NCBI GenBank assembly: GCA_037043015.1
Contig: CM073328.1
Coordinates: 13,427,495 to 13,491,494, forward strand
From: Bryum argenteum
Taxonomy: Eukaryota; Streptophyta; Bryopsida; Bryales; Bryaceae
Length of the DNA stretch: 64,000 nt
Direction: 5' to 3'
Under the pieces are notes generated by a model that worked only from the letters and a program-made list of their open reading frames with translations, was not told the DNA's origin and searched no databases. This document shows, piece by piece, positions 10,930 through 22,792 of the stretch; position 1 is the stretch's first letter; each line of letters opens with the position of its first letter. The position numbers and the translations under genes are program-made.

Positions 10930-12289
10930 CTTACTTTTGGAAGTTTTTGAAATCGAATGGTGGATCAAGTACACATAGCTCCTCAAAAATCGTCCATTTT
11001 TAAATTTTTTCATTGTAAGAACATCATTGCAAAATCCAACACCAAAATTATTTGGATAAAAAATCTTCCAACTAAGAAGTTTTTGGGATTCCTTATGAAA
11101 AGAAATCTCATGAAAAACTATTTTCATTTCACATAATTGGCTTGCACTGGTAAAGGATTTTGTTTGAAATCCCAAAATTAGAGGTTGACTTAACCCCTAA
11201 ACGTCCCCAATGTCGTTTTTCTACATTTTGGATGGAGGGCAGAAACTTTGAAGAGCCATAACGCCTTCATCCAAACTCCGTTTTGGATGAAATCACTTGT
11301 GTTGGGTTCCAAATCAAGTCTAGTTTGTGTTGTAAAATTTGCAAGCCCATACAATAAATTATGAATTAATGGAATGCACTTTAGTGAAGGCAGCTCTTGT
11401 TTTTGGGTTTCCAAGCATGGGGCATGTATTACCATTGCAAGCCAATTATGTGAAATTAAAAATAGTTTTTCATGATTTTTTTTTTCGTGGTCATGATTTC
11501 AAGGTGATTCTTAACAACTTTGTAGTGAGAAGTTTTTTGATCCAAATGATTTTGCTATTGGATTTGCAATGATGTTTTGTCAACACAAAAAGTGAGAAAA
11601 TGGATGATATTTGAGGAGCTATATCTCCTTCATCCACCGTTGGATTTCAACTTAATTTTTTGGGATGGCCTCCAATTAGAGTCTAGTCTAAGTGGTAGAA
11701 ACCTTAACAAGATCGAAGATGTTTTGAAGATAAGGCATGAAATTGAATGCAAAGGGTCTAGTTTCGGACTATTTTTCCTTTGTAAATTTTTCGGCAGTTT
11801 TTACCATTGCATGGCTTTTATTTGAGCCAAGAAATTTTTTTGATGAATTTTTGTTGGGTAAAGGACTTATTAAGATGAAGGTGAACATCTTTCTAGTTGG
11901 TGACTTTTTCATTGCAATAGGTATATTGGTAGCATTTCCACCTCAAAGTGAAAATCATGAAATTTTGCAGTTTGTTTTTAGTATTAATATGTTACGATCT
12001 CCCGATCTATAAGGCCTCATGACTCAAATTTTGGTCCACATGATCTTCAATAAGTCTATTACAAGTTTGTACGGTTGAGATCTTAATAGCTTCTCTTCAT
12101 TTTCATCTATGACGAATTTTATGGAAATGTGCTTTTTGCTAAAAATAGGCTGGGACGTTTAGGGGTTAACTAAAATGCACACTTTTAGAGCCGGAGTGAT
12201 TTTGTAATAAACGAAATTCGGATGAAAAAGCTATGGCTTTTCAAAGTTGTAGAAAAATGTATGAAAACGACATTGGGGATATTTAGGGG
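10930..12289. mobile_element. TTAA-type element A nested in an older, inverted A copy
   Basis: The inner element A1 spans 11194-12165 (972 bp). It begins CCCCTAAACGTCCC, ends GGGACGTTTAGGGG and has TTAA on both sides (11190-11193, 12166-12169). The flanks, about 10930-11189 and 12170-12289, are two halves of a more diverged A copy in the opposite orientation. Its end ACGACATTGGGGATATTTAGGGG plus TTAA is at 12259-12293. Joining the flanks at a single TTAA recreates the sequence found uninterrupted in the copy at 26992-27964. No transposase is present. The outer copy is truncated at its left end. Confidence 0.85.
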
Positions 12290-12293
12290 TTAA

Positions 12294-13067
12294 TAATGAG
12301 AAGGCTCGATATCATAGGTTCAAATGCAAAAGTACAACACAACCTAAAACCCCATATTTGATAAATTTGGGGAGATTTCATAAAACAAAGCACGTTTAAT
12401 CAATGATGCAATATGTATGAGTACACACAACCCATAATCTATTTGATTGGGCATGTATATGCATAGGGCATTCACCTACAACAAGGGCAATGCAACAATG
12501 ATCGGGAAAAACCGACGGCTAGTTCATTATCAGCCGATGAATTTCACACACTATCAGGTCCAATGATGAAACCACTGGCTAAAAACCGATGAAAATTACA
12601 TATAAATTTCTATTCTCAGTGTAAAATAAGGCAATTGCCGGAAGAAATTTGTGAATAACCGATTGGGTGCGGGAAATGCCGGTTATTAGCTAGTAAAAGT
12701 CAAAAAACTTCCCGAACTCTGCAATGCAGGAAATCATCCCCAACAAGAAGGGCGGAGCGCAATGAGGAGAGGGATGATTTTCCACATTGACCAAGGAGCA
12801 GGTAATTGCACAACGTAAACATTTACAGGAATTCATCGATTAAATTTGGAATCCGAATGAATGAATCCCAGAAATCCTGGGACTACAAGGGAAATACCGC
12901 ATAACAAGGGATTACGTATCACAATCAGTTTGCCATTTGAACACAAATATTTTTGCGTAGGTATTTACATAGATTCATTTGACAAAAATAATATCCACCA
13001 AGACAGTAAAACAAGACAATTAATGGAGTAGATTATTCTATATTTTAATATTGACAATAAAGTTTGG
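12294..13067. other. Intergenic, nothing recognised
   Basis: No gene supported. It contains short ACCGAYGG/CCGATTGGG-like motifs at 12510-12690, perhaps from an old element. Confidence 0.45.
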
Positions 13068-13071
13068 TTAA

Positions 13072-13331
13072 CCCCTAACTTTCCTTAAAACTCGAAACGG
13101 GGTTTGGAGGTTCCCACAGGAGAAAAACTCAACCAACTTTGACCATTATAATCTCACAAATGAGGAAGAATGAACGGTTCAAATTTGGTATGTGAGAAGA
13201 ATGTCAAGTGAAATTTGAGATCTTACGGTTGAATCTTTTGAATAATGCTTAGATTGAGATTTTTTGAGCGTAATCTAAAGGAAGGTCAAATTTTATGACT
13301 TAGACCTTATTGTAACAAGGAAATTTAGGGG
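13072..13331. mobile_element. Short TTAA-type element, deleted relative of B
   Basis: 260 bp flanked by TTAA (13068-13071, 13332-13335), with CCCCTAACTTTCC at the left and GGAAATTTAGGGG at the right. Internal phrases such as ATAATCTCACAAATGA and AGATCTTACGGTT are shared with element B (27969-28341), so it looks like an internally deleted B derivative. Confidence 0.75.
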
Positions 13332-13867
13332 TTAATTAGTTGATGCATATATTCTTCATGAACCCATTTCCAACACACTTCGTCTTTCATTCTAAAGAAA
13401 GTTTCATGATTTTAGTTTCATGTACCCAACTAAACCAATTGTTGTTAGTTTTGTCCTTTAAATAGAAAATTGGTAGTACCTTCTGTCTGCAATTTGGAAC
13501 AGTTGATTTAAATTATTATTTTTTTACACTGGAAGTAATATTATTTATTTATTTTCTGGGCTGCATTTATTTTCATCATTTGCATTTGGACGCTACTATA
13601 ATGACATTGTGTGTCAAGTATTTGAAATGATGAAAAGGGTTTTGTTTTACATGTATGGCCAAATTTCTGGAACTTTGAATTTCTGGAATGTCCTCATGTT
13701 TTTTCTAGGTGTCCAGTTTGTTGTAAGTTTTTCTTGGAAATTCAGGAATTTTTGAAGCTCAATTTTGCAGCTAGGAGTCACAAGAATTAATTTTTAGTCT
13801 TTTCAAGTTGTATAATAAGGTGGCCAATAATGGGCTTGGGAAATTTATAGGGATGTTACCAGTGTAA

Positions 13868-14110
13868 GCAATTTTTGTGCACGGGAGAGATTTAGTAGAA
13901 AGTTAGAGCAAGTGGACTCATCATTTGTGGACTCTTTTACAATGAGTTATGAGTTCTTGAAGTTGGAAATATAGGTGTTCTTGAAGTGGTACCCTGTAAT
14001 GTTTACAGTGAGTACATGGTATTATTGTATGGAGATTTTATCATGGACGTGTGAGTGAAGATTACTAAAGCTCCATTATGTGATCTGCTCCATTTTAGAC
14101 CAATCGAGTA
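13868..14110 (+). repeat. Dispersed repeat D, copy 2 (best copy)
   Basis: Runs from about GTAAGCAATTTTTGTGCACG through AGAGCAAGTGGACTCATCA and ACTCTTTTACAATGAGTTAT to CTGCTCCATTTTAGACCA. It aligns with copies at 15545-15780 and, inverted, at 5265-5440 and 29784-29961/33932-34010. No coding capacity; family unknown. Confidence 0.75.
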
Positions 14111-15544
14111 TATTGTAGAAACATTGATTCCAAATTAGATGGAGTTTAATCTAATTAATCTATTGTTAGAAACTATTTGGCATGTATGCACTATTGGGAA
14201 GTATGAACTAAGCCATTGAATTTCTTTTGATGGCTTTAAAAGTTTTTGATAACCTCATTCACAAAATAAGGGCTAATGTGAATTTTGCGTAAAAAACAAA
14301 AAACCTTACCCCTATTGTAATGGTGGGGCTTGTATACATTTCAATGAATTAAAAATACAAAATCAATCTTAGGCCATGGATCCTATTTATAATCGTGGAT
14401 CTTAATATCACATCATAATACAATTGGCCCACGGGGACAAGGTTTGAGGGGTGAAATCTCAAAGTGAGCAAGGATGGTATCATAGGGAAGAATAATGAGA
14501 ATTTAAAGGTTGAAGACATAATATTTTAATGATTGGGTGTGATACTATAAGGTTATCACTGGTAGAAAATGGTACTAAAAGTGATAAACGTAATGACTTG
14601 ACCGTAATACAAGTTCATCAACAAAACCCGGCTAGCATTCATGAATACCTTACACAAATATGCTTAAGGTAGACCAATCATGCTAAATCCGTGCATTTAA
14701 GGACTACACTACGATTGGAAAGTTAGAATATGAAGATCAATAATTTTCAATTATAAATATGAAAAAATGAAGAAGTTTCCATATTTAGTGATATTTTTTA
14801 AGCACTCATAAAAATAAATTCAGAAGTGACATATACCGCATTACCTAAAACCGTTCACAACACCATGTGCACATGAGGTACATTCTTCTACATGAAATCT
14901 AGAAAGTAGGCAAGACTCTAGAGTGGGTGGTTTAAGGAGATGCACGGATTTAGCATTGTTTACCTTATACATGGCTAAGGCTGATGGAAGGCAATCCTAC
15001 TGGTGAAAACACTTGGAGCATACAATAAAGAGGTCCCCACTTCCAAAAAGATTATGACACAATGTTTCGTTTTGAAAAATTCTTTTTTTTTCGCAAATAA
15101 GGTCTGGCTTCTTGCACACATGTGTACTCTACCAACTCAAAGCAAAATAAAATTAAATTAAAAAAAAAAAAAAAAAAAAAAAAGAGGAAGAAACAGCTGC
15201 AAGTTCATAGTTCAACCAAGTCAGAAGAAGTTGTTGTGGATTCCCCTCTTTCCAAAGCACCATCAATTTTCAGAATCAATAAGACAAATATTGAGACAAT
15301 CTCGTAAGGCAGAGCAGGTACTCTACTTCATGCCACCATCGCCAATCATCCCTGCCATGACATTGCTCTTCTTCGACACCTCGACATGTCCTCATAACTT
15401 CCACATACCGTGTGGAAGAGGCGTACACAATGTGACAAATTTCTAGAAGGAGGGAGGGAAGGAGCGCGTGAATAGGACGAGGAACATGAGCAAGGTGGCC
15501 AAGAATGGCGCACTTTTCAGCACCGGATGTTAGCAATGCATGCA
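14111..15544. other. Intergenic with poly(A) tract and a CACTA-like end
   Basis: CACTGGTAGAAAATGG at about 14559 is similar to a CACTA-element end. A run of about 24 A residues lies near 15160-15184. No gene is supported. Confidence 0.4.
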
Positions 15545-15780
15545 TGGGAATGATTAGTAGAAAGATAGAGCAAGTGGAATCATCATTTTTGGACTCTTCT
15601 ACAATGAGTTATGAGTTTTTTGATGAAGGTGTTACTGAAATTGTGTCATGTAGTGACACTCTGTTATGTTTGCAGTGAGTACATGGTACTATTGCATGGG
15701 GAAACTATTATGTACCTTTAAGTTATGATTATCCGAGTTCTACTCTGGAACATGCCCTATTTTAGACCACTCTACTGTAA
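15545..15780 (+). repeat. Dispersed repeat D, copy 3
   Basis: Matches copy 2 from ATTAGTAGAAAGATAGAGCA through GGACTCTTCTACAATGAGTT and GTGAGTACATGGTACTATTG to CATGCCCTATTTTAGACCA. Confidence 0.75.
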
Positions 15781-16529
15781 CCAATGATTCTCTGCATGTG
15801 TTATGGGAAAAATCGAAGTGGAAATTGAATTTAATACTCGTTTAAAAATAAAAATAAAAATAAAAACGATTGGGTCTTACAACAAAGAAGTTTATGTATT
15901 AGGGTTTTTAGTTGCCTATGTGTTTGATTAGATTACAATAGTAAGAAAGAGTTTGGTGTTTCAATTATAATGATTTGGCAAACAGAAGACCCTTGTCTTG
16001 TGAAATCAAGGGTCAAGGATATCAATATAATAATAAGAGATACTCTTGGACGCAATCAATTCCACTTTTATAATTCACATTCTTTATACTTCCATAACTT
16101 AGTTTGTTGATTAATCGACGATTACACATATATAAAATAATCACATATCTTGTTATCAAAACTCATTCCTTTCACAACACCTCAAGTTCATTATATTTTT
16201 TCTCCCTATAACACAAACTCCTCATTGTACCCACCTCACCAAACCGTGGCGCTCCCCCCCCAAGACCAAGAAAAGACAACATCCAAGACCGTGCCGCGTC
16301 AGCACCCTATGGCCACAGCGTCACGCATCACGGAATCCAAGTCACGAGGCACATGGATCCGGCCATTTCACTGATTATTGTACTACAAATCAATCACGAC
16401 GTGCTTCCCTCATCCCCATTAATCACAAAACAGACTTCGAATTGACAAGTTAACCCACTTTTCGATCATTCCCTCCAGTCTTGTGCTCATCAATTGCTAG
16501 GGTCTTGTACCGGAATCAATCAATCGAAT
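15781..16529. other. Upstream region of the rhodanese gene
   Basis: Contains an AAAAAT microsatellite (15845-15868) and a C run near 16254. The 200-300 bases before 16530 are the likely promoter and 5' untranslated region; I see no unambiguous element. Confidence 0.45.
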
Positions 16530-17909
16530 ATGGGGTTTACGGATCCAGCAGAAACGCCCTCCGAGATCACAGATGCCGAGAAGCGGAAGAGGTTGTTGGA
16601 GTATTTCAACACCATTCGTGATGAGAGCGTTTTTAAGGATGTTCCCCACATTTCCAGTGAGGAGCTTCTGCACATTCTCGAGGACCCCAATGAAGAAGTC
16701 AGGAAGTCTGTTGTGATTGTCGATTGCCGATCTGAATCTGAACAAGCTGTGCGTAATAAGATCTTATTGCTTTTCTCCTCTCTTTTTGTACCTTTTGCAT
16801 CTGTTTTGGTTTTCTGTGTATCTTTTAATTCATTCGCTCTTCTCCGATGCGATTTAGAAGTGCTACATGGTTTAGGGTCCACGCCAATGAATATTCTCAT
16901 GATGTTGTATTCATTTTCGTGCATTGAGACATCCGTTTCCAGTTTCAGCGTGAAGTAGGTAATAACTATGCAAGAATAGCTAAGTATGTAAAGAGTCGCT
17001 AAGCTTGATATGTATATTTTGCTCTTCAATCGTGAGTGATCACTTCGCCCTGCTCCGATCCGTTGATGGTTGTGGAACGTACATATGCTGATTTCACGAG
17101 AATCTTCTTCCATAGCCGTGCATTGGGACCTCCGTTTTCAGTTTCGGGAGTAGCACCTGCAGGAGCTGTGTATATCTGTCAGAATTGTAGTGCTTAATGG
17201 GTACTTCTCTCCGCTCGATTGAGTGGTCAGTTCTTCGAACTGTTTATGAGTGCACGTCCATGGTTAAGGGTCACTCATGAGATTTTTTTTCATAGTTGTG
17301 CATCGGGACCTCCGTTCGATTAATTCCAGCTATGGCGCAGTTAACTGAGTTTTGTTGCAGGTGTCCATTTTGCCAGGAGCATTGCCGATGATTGACGTGG
17401 AGAAGAATCTGGACAAATACAAAGACTCAGAACTCATTCCTTACTGGTATGCTTTCTCACTGCTAACATCAACATGGAGTATACAGCATGTGCCGTTTTG
17501 ACATGAAGTGTGTGTTTCCCTTCCTCTACTCACATTCCTTCTTAATTTCCTTCCTTTATACTGCGCCATTATCGGTAGTAATCTGCCGTTTGGATTGAGG
17601 TTTACTCTGATGCTCAAGACAAATAAGAGGTGATGTGTTCGTGGGGGCAGTGCAATCGGGAGGCGATCTGGATTATTCGCCAAGAGGGTTCTGGACCGAG
17701 ATCCCACCATCAAGATACGCAACCACGTCGGTGGAATCCTCGATTGGAGTCACGTGGACGGGCCCCTCGTGGACAAGACGACGCAGCAGCCCACCAAGCG
17801 TGTGCACGCCGGCGGACCTTACCATCTCCGTCACCTTCCCAGCTCCAAAGACGACATGGAGTTTCTATTGCCCGGTACATCAGGCATGACTACAGTCCAG
17901 CCACTTTGA
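16530..17909 (+). CDS. Rhodanese-like sulfurtransferase domain protein
   Basis: Three exons, 16530-16748, 17361-17446 and 17651-17909, give 187 residues. The first part (MGFTDPAETPSEITDAEKRK) leads to a helix, then the rhodanese fold: ISSEELLHIL, VVIVDCRSESEQAVSILPGA, and KDSELIPYC-AIGRRSGLFAK. The catalytic Cys codon is split by intron 2 (TG at 17445-17446 plus T at 17651); the genomic read-through would wrongly give Trp. The active loop is then CAIGRRS, close to the CTxGxRS consensus. After it come IKIRNHVGGILDWSHVDGPL and PTKRVHAGG, typical of a plant single-domain rhodanese. Such proteins transfer sulfane sulfur through a Cys persulfide; the specific substrate is unknown. No clear transit peptide is visible, so a cytosolic location is most likely. 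A possible extra donor at about 17880 (CCCG/GTACAT) could add a further exon. Confidence 0.85.
16840..17335. repeat. Imperfect triplication within rhodanese intron 1
   Basis: Three diverged units share GTGCATTGRGACMTCCGTTT and TTTCAGTTTC-like sequence near 16918, 17117 and 17298, each preceded by similar CATGGTT/ACGTCCATG-like sequence. Confidence 0.55.
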
Positions 17910-18898
17910 TCTTGCTCCATACCGTTACTATTTTATTCCCGTTTCATACTTTGCTCCCATGTCAGGGAGACTCTTAATTGTCAATAGAATGTCATACAAT
18001 CAAGCAATTGACACTGCATTCCGCTTTTATTTGAATCGTAAAACATTAGGAAATAACCGTAAATGATCTGTGGTTTTTATTCAACAGCATCGAAAGAAAC
18101 GTGAATGGAAACGTTGTGGTAGGTATCTATCGGGCCTCAACCTCGTTTTGCTCATCTGCGAACTGCTTTACCAAGTTAAAATTGCGACTTTCTCAATCGT
18201 ATGAAACCTTTCAGGGGTCAATGAAAAATCATAGAAGTTCACTCTGGGTAAAATACATTCAATCTTTTTTTCACTCAATTGATCAACCATTTTTTCTTCT
18301 AGCTTCCGACAGGAATTACTTTGTGGCATTTACTCAATAATACTGTAAGAAAATTCGCTACTTCAAGAGTTAGAACCTCATTATATACTCATTTTCGTTT
18401 TAAATGGCAAACTGAAACTTCTCTTGCTTGGTCGATCAGAGATGAGAACAGTACAGCCACTGTAAAAGATCCGATTTTGTCAAAGAGACCTTAAGGTCGC
18501 TGGAGATCAAATGCTAGAGCTCGCTTCGAACTGCACTGTGCTTTTTATTCAGTAATTTCGAACTGCCATGTGGCGATTGCATTGCTGCCTTTATTCAATA
18601 ACATTGAAAGAAATGTGGATGGACATGTTACGCTGTCTATTAAGCCTCAACCTCCCTTTTCTCTAATAAACAAGGGTCGAGGCTGAAAGAATAGGATTGT
18701 AAGTAGGCTTGAACGATTGAGCAGAATTGAGGCACAAGTAAGCAGAAGCACTTGAGCTGATTGCACCAGTCATCATTAATCTTCGGCGGTGCTCGATACA
18801 GTCTCTGCTGCAATTTCGAATTATCTTAGCTCGCTGCTTCTGCATTTTGATTTGCTCCTGCATTTTGATAAAGAGGGGTATAGCATGGGTGATGGGCT
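17910..18898. repeat. Convergent 3' interval with a local duplication
   Basis: Separates the convergent rhodanese and ABCI20-like genes. About 18070-18150 and 18575-18660 are diverged copies (TTTATTCAACAGCATCGAAAG against TTTATTCAATAACATTGAAAG, both reaching GCCTCAACCTC). No gene is supported. Confidence 0.6.
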
Positions 18899-21481
18899 TT
18901 ACACTCTGAGCACGCGGTTGGAGCTCAAGTCATAGGGGTCTTCACCAGCGATGGTGGAATGTAATCGACCACCTGCCCATCCATTGTTCAACACCTTCTT
19001 GGCGGATTCACCAATGACTCTAGTGCCGTCAGGGTTGATGTCATCGAATTCAGACAATCCCTGGGCGATTCTCTCCTTCCGAATACGTCTCTGCTCATCT
19101 ACCTCCTTCCGTAGCCACCTCTCCACTGTCCTCTGTACACATGCAAACCCATACCGTTGATAAATACGAAGCCATGAGAACATTTACTAGATGTGGAAAA
19201 TGAAGAGTAAAGTGATCATACCATAAGCGATAGCTCTTTCATTTCTTCTATTTGTGAGATTGATTTCGCGAACTGCAACCTCCCCTTTGCGACATATGCC
19301 TGCAATTACGGTAAAAGGATGTGTCAATGAAAAGAGATATGTGCTTCCGAAGATGCTACAATCGGACTTTCAAGAATATGAAAGACAACAATTGACACTT
19401 GTTAGAGTAATAGCTACCTGATATCACACTACAAGTAGCTGAAAGAGATGAAAATGTTGAGGAGACGAACTATGAATGCTAAAACTGGTACATCTGAAGC
19501 AACAACAGGAGGGGGTTGGGAAGAGCTTCTTACGATATGAGTAGGCCATGACTCAAGCCCATCGAAAATATGGGTGGCGTAAATGATAGTGGCGCCTCTC
19601 TCGTCACATTCAGATTTCAAGAATGTCATCAAATCAGCTCGTGCCAAAACGTCCAAGTCTACTGTGATCTCGTCCAGTAGTAACACCTTTAATAAGGCAA
19701 GAAAACACAAAATCAGAACCACATGATAAATAAGTCCCATTCACAGAGAGAAAATTCGAGGTACCTAATCCAAGCCCATCAACGATTCATATGGAAAACC
19801 GAAGTACCTGATATGGACGTAACAAGCCCATACATATCTGCACTCGTCGCCTTTGACCATCTGAGACTTTGTGCATGCGCCACTTCAAGTCAATATCTAG
19901 CACCTGTTGCAATTTACCAGATAGTCTTAGTATAATAGAAGCACTCTCGAGACACGAAGTCTACCTCTCTACGCTAAAATATAGTAAGAAAGAAAGAACT
20001 CTTTTATTACTTATTATTGCTTCTTGAGGTAGTGTACCATCAGCTTTAGTATGTCGTCGAATGTGTGTATACTACCTTAAGCATCATGGAGAGTTTCAGA
20101 GAAAGTTGTAAAAAAAGAAGGTACGAAGAGATGTTGTGTGACCTTAATCAGGCGCTCTCGTCTTGAGGCATCGATGCCTTGAACTCCCATGATCATCTTC
20201 TCAGCGGGCACATCCATTTGCAAAGGGACGTCGAAGCCAGCGAATGCCACATCTCTCCTCCACTGCAATGTTAACAACAAGGAAAAGATTGAGCTTCTTG
20301 TGCCTCCTGTTTTAATTCGATTTTCCATTCTCTAAGTAGTGGAAGTGGGACAAACCTCGCCACCAAGGTATGCTAAGGCGCCACTGGAGGTGAGAGCGGT
20401 GTCATGGAAAGCCGATCGACCCAACACTCGCACCATGTCAGGATCCACCATGTGCTTCCCGCCTAAGATCTTCAGCAGTGTTGTTTTACCTGCAATAACA
20501 ACCACATACATTCAATCGAGTCCGTATCCCAGAAGGTTGAAGAAATAGATTAGGGTTCACATTGCAGAGACTCTGAGCCGTTTAACATCAGTGCTTGCCA
20601 CCCTCATTGTTACATGAAAGAGAATACACTCTGGAAATCTCACGTTATTGAACTTCAATCCGACAGCTCAATAGAATGCAAAACCTCCTATGGCATTGAA
20701 GTAACTTCAACAGCAAGCGATATCGATCGACTCCATATCCCAGAAATTAAGGATCCAGATTAAAGTTCACACTAGTGACGCTAATTGCAGAGACTCTCAG
20801 TCATGCTTCCCACCCTCATTGTTTCATGAAAGAGAGTACACTCTGGAAATCCACAAAAAGAGATGGATCCCGACAACTCAATACGAAGCATACCTCAAGG
20901 TAACTTCACCATTTACTACTGAAAATTGTCAAATTCTATTACTGCATCACTGTCATTATCCCGTGAGGCTCATAAATCTAAGCTTGATGCTCTCTCAATG
21001 GAGCCAGTGCTTGTGACCGATTCATTCAGTTTTCAGAAGTGTCCGGCTAGTCCTTTGAATTGCGACGAAAGCTAAAGCCCTAAACCCTAAATCTGAGAAG
21101 TAGATCTAGAACGCAATACAAGGGCATAGAATGAGAACGGCTGCTCCATTTGAGAAATTGAAAATTATAACATTATTATTTGAGCTAAGAATGTGAGAAA
21201 TGGCTCCATGAGCGCCGACGAGGAGGATACAAAGGCTACAGTCAAGAAATTCGAATGCATTTACTAATAAGTTGAGCTAAAGAGTGTGAGAACCGAAGAA
21301 TACCAGCTCCATTAGCGCCGACGAGGAGGCAACGATCGCCCGCACGCAAGGTGAGAGAGAAGTCCTGGATCAACGGTTTGGCTCCAGGCGGAGGAGCGCC
21401 ATCGATTCCCGGGTATGTGAATTTCAGCTTGTTGATCTGCACCACCACAGGCTTCTCGCCGCCATCGCCATCGCCAGCCAT
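18899..21481 (-). CDS. ABCI20: Soluble ABC ATPase, ABCI19/20/21 type
   Basis: Seven exons: 21304-21481, 20356-20489, 20143-20262, 19808-19903, 19534-19686, 19222-19299 and 18899-19132. They join in frame to 330 residues, about the usual size. A single nucleotide-binding domain has Walker A GANGAGKTT (about 55-63, split by intron 1), [20 protein letters not shown], the family-specific [13 protein letters not shown], a degenerate signature [16 protein letters not shown] (about 157-172), Walker B VLLLDEIT (177-184) and the H-loop YATH (His215). There is no membrane domain. ABCI19-21 are cytosolic proteins reported in Arabidopsis to form a complex and to act in light and cytokinin responses of seedlings; the yeast relative is CAF16. 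The C-terminal region [20 protein letters not shown] is charged and helical. All motifs are intact. Part of exon 1 is duplicated inside intron 1. Confidence 0.95.
20512..20900. repeat. Tandem duplication in ABCI20-like intron 1
   Basis: Unit 1 (about 20515-20709) and unit 2 (about 20727-20890) share TCGA.TCC.TATCCCAGAA, TTGCAGAGACTCT, CACCCTCATTGTT, CATGAAAGAGA and ACACTCTGGAAATC in the same order. Confidence 0.8.
21174..21234 (-). pseudogene. Duplicated fragment of ABCI20-like exon 1 end
   Basis: GAGCTAAGAATGTGAGAAA and CTCCATGAGCGCCGACGAGG at 21181-21228 repeat the donor end of exon 1 and its adjoining intron (21274-21329). The fragment carries a degenerate copy of the Walker A coding end in the same orientation, about 95 bp inside the intron. 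Confidence 0.7.
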
Positions 21482-21879
21482 TTCTGCAACAAAATTCTGT
21501 TCGATACTTCAAAATGTTCAAAGGGGAGTGGGGATTCAGAAGTTCGAATCTGGGAGTGAGAGAAAGGTATATGTATCTGGTGGATGGAGCGTCTATCCGC
21601 TGGATGGGAGGAGTTGAGTTTGGTGGGAAATGGTTTCGTCCTTTGGACGTGCATGGCCGACTGGACGTGTGGTGTCTTTTAGTACGTGGGTCAGCTGAGG
21701 CCATGAGTCGGTTGCCGGAGGTTCAGTTCGGCCACGTCGTTAGTTGGTTTATTAGTTACTATTTTTGAAAATAGTAACAATATTTAGAACGCGCTTTTTG
21801 CCCTCAAAGTCCCACCGACAGCAAGCGAATCTTCATAAAGTGGAAACAGCTCAACAACAATGCATTTATAGTCTGCTGA

Positions 21880-22065
21880 GCAATTTTTGTGTATGGGCAA
21901 AGTAAGTGGACTGAGTATTCCAAGACAAACCATCTTTTCTTGTACTCTTTTACAATATGTTACGAATTTTGGAAGTTCGACTTTTAAATGTTTAAAAAAT
22001 GATGCCCTGAATTGCCACTTTGAAGTGTGCAATATGGGTACATTACTGTATATGACTTTTGAGCT
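21880..22065 (+). repeat. Diverged repeat D-like segment
   Basis: AAGTAAGTGGACTGAGTATT and TACTCTTTTACAATATGTTA resemble the D core, but identity is low. It lies just before the Tc1-like pseudogene. Confidence 0.35.
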
Positions 22066-22122
22066 ATTTGTGTACATGTGGGTGTGTACTTGCGCGTGAG
22101 CTTGGTTGTAGAAAGTATATAG

Positions 22123-22792
22123 CGCCTAGAAAGCCCTATTTGAGTGTCAAACATAAGGCTGATAGGCTTACATTTGCACGTGCTCATGAGAGTTGGACGT
22201 TTGAGGAATGATGTAATATTATTCGGATGGATGAGTCGTTAATTGAAATTGGCAAAAGCCCGTGGCAAATTAGAGTGCTGCGAAAGGCATTAAAAATATA
22301 TAATTGGAATTGTATAGCACTAAGTGTTAAGCCGGACGTAGTTCAATGATGGTTTGGGGTGCCCTTGCTAGCTTTGATAAGTCTCAGTTGGTCACCATTC
22401 CTTTAAATAAGAGATCAGCAGGCGATTTTGTCAATATTGTTTATGAAGGAGTATTCAGTGGATTTTATTTTTTACATGATCACCCCAAGGAGTCGAGATT
22501 GATGGAGGTTGGCGTTCCAATCCACTGTAGCCTATTGGCCTTGCAATGTAGACCTCTCATGATATAGAAAAGTTGGTTCGGCCTACTTATTCCAATAGGG
22601 AACGCTTGGATAGTTGTGAAAGATTTGCTCAAACATCATAGTAGACCCAATACCAAGTTAGAAATGGTAGGAAAAATACAATCCATATGGGATACCATAT
22701 CTATATAGTGGCTATGTACATTGATTTCTACTATGTCTTATAGGATGCAAGCAGGATTACAGCTGCAGGTGGTAGTACAAGATGGTGGATAA
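22123..22792 (+). pseudogene. Decayed Tc1-like transposase fragment
   Basis: Conceptual translation in shifting frames gives RKPYLSVKHKADRL..FA, then RMDESLIEIGKS (first catalytic Asp region), MVWGALASFDKSQLV (22346 on), DFVNIVYEGVFSGFYFLHDH, and finally LISTMSYRMQA and AGGSTRW near 22716-22790. The same landmarks, in the same order, occur in the palindromic element's transposase genes at 30179-31197 and 32694-33714. The second Asp (MEDGAP) region reads MEVGVP, and the block leading to NPIENLW is unrecognisable, so this copy is dead and older than the palindromic ones. Confidence 0.8.

Noticed and set aside
15122..15307. Lys-rich frame beginning at 15122
   Set aside because: It is produced by the poly(A) tract at 15160-15184.
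17441..17450. Reading the rhodanese exon 2 end as ELIPYW with a lost active Cys
   Set aside because: The GT donor inside the TGG codon and the CAG acceptor at 17650 restore a Cys codon and the CAIGRRS loop.
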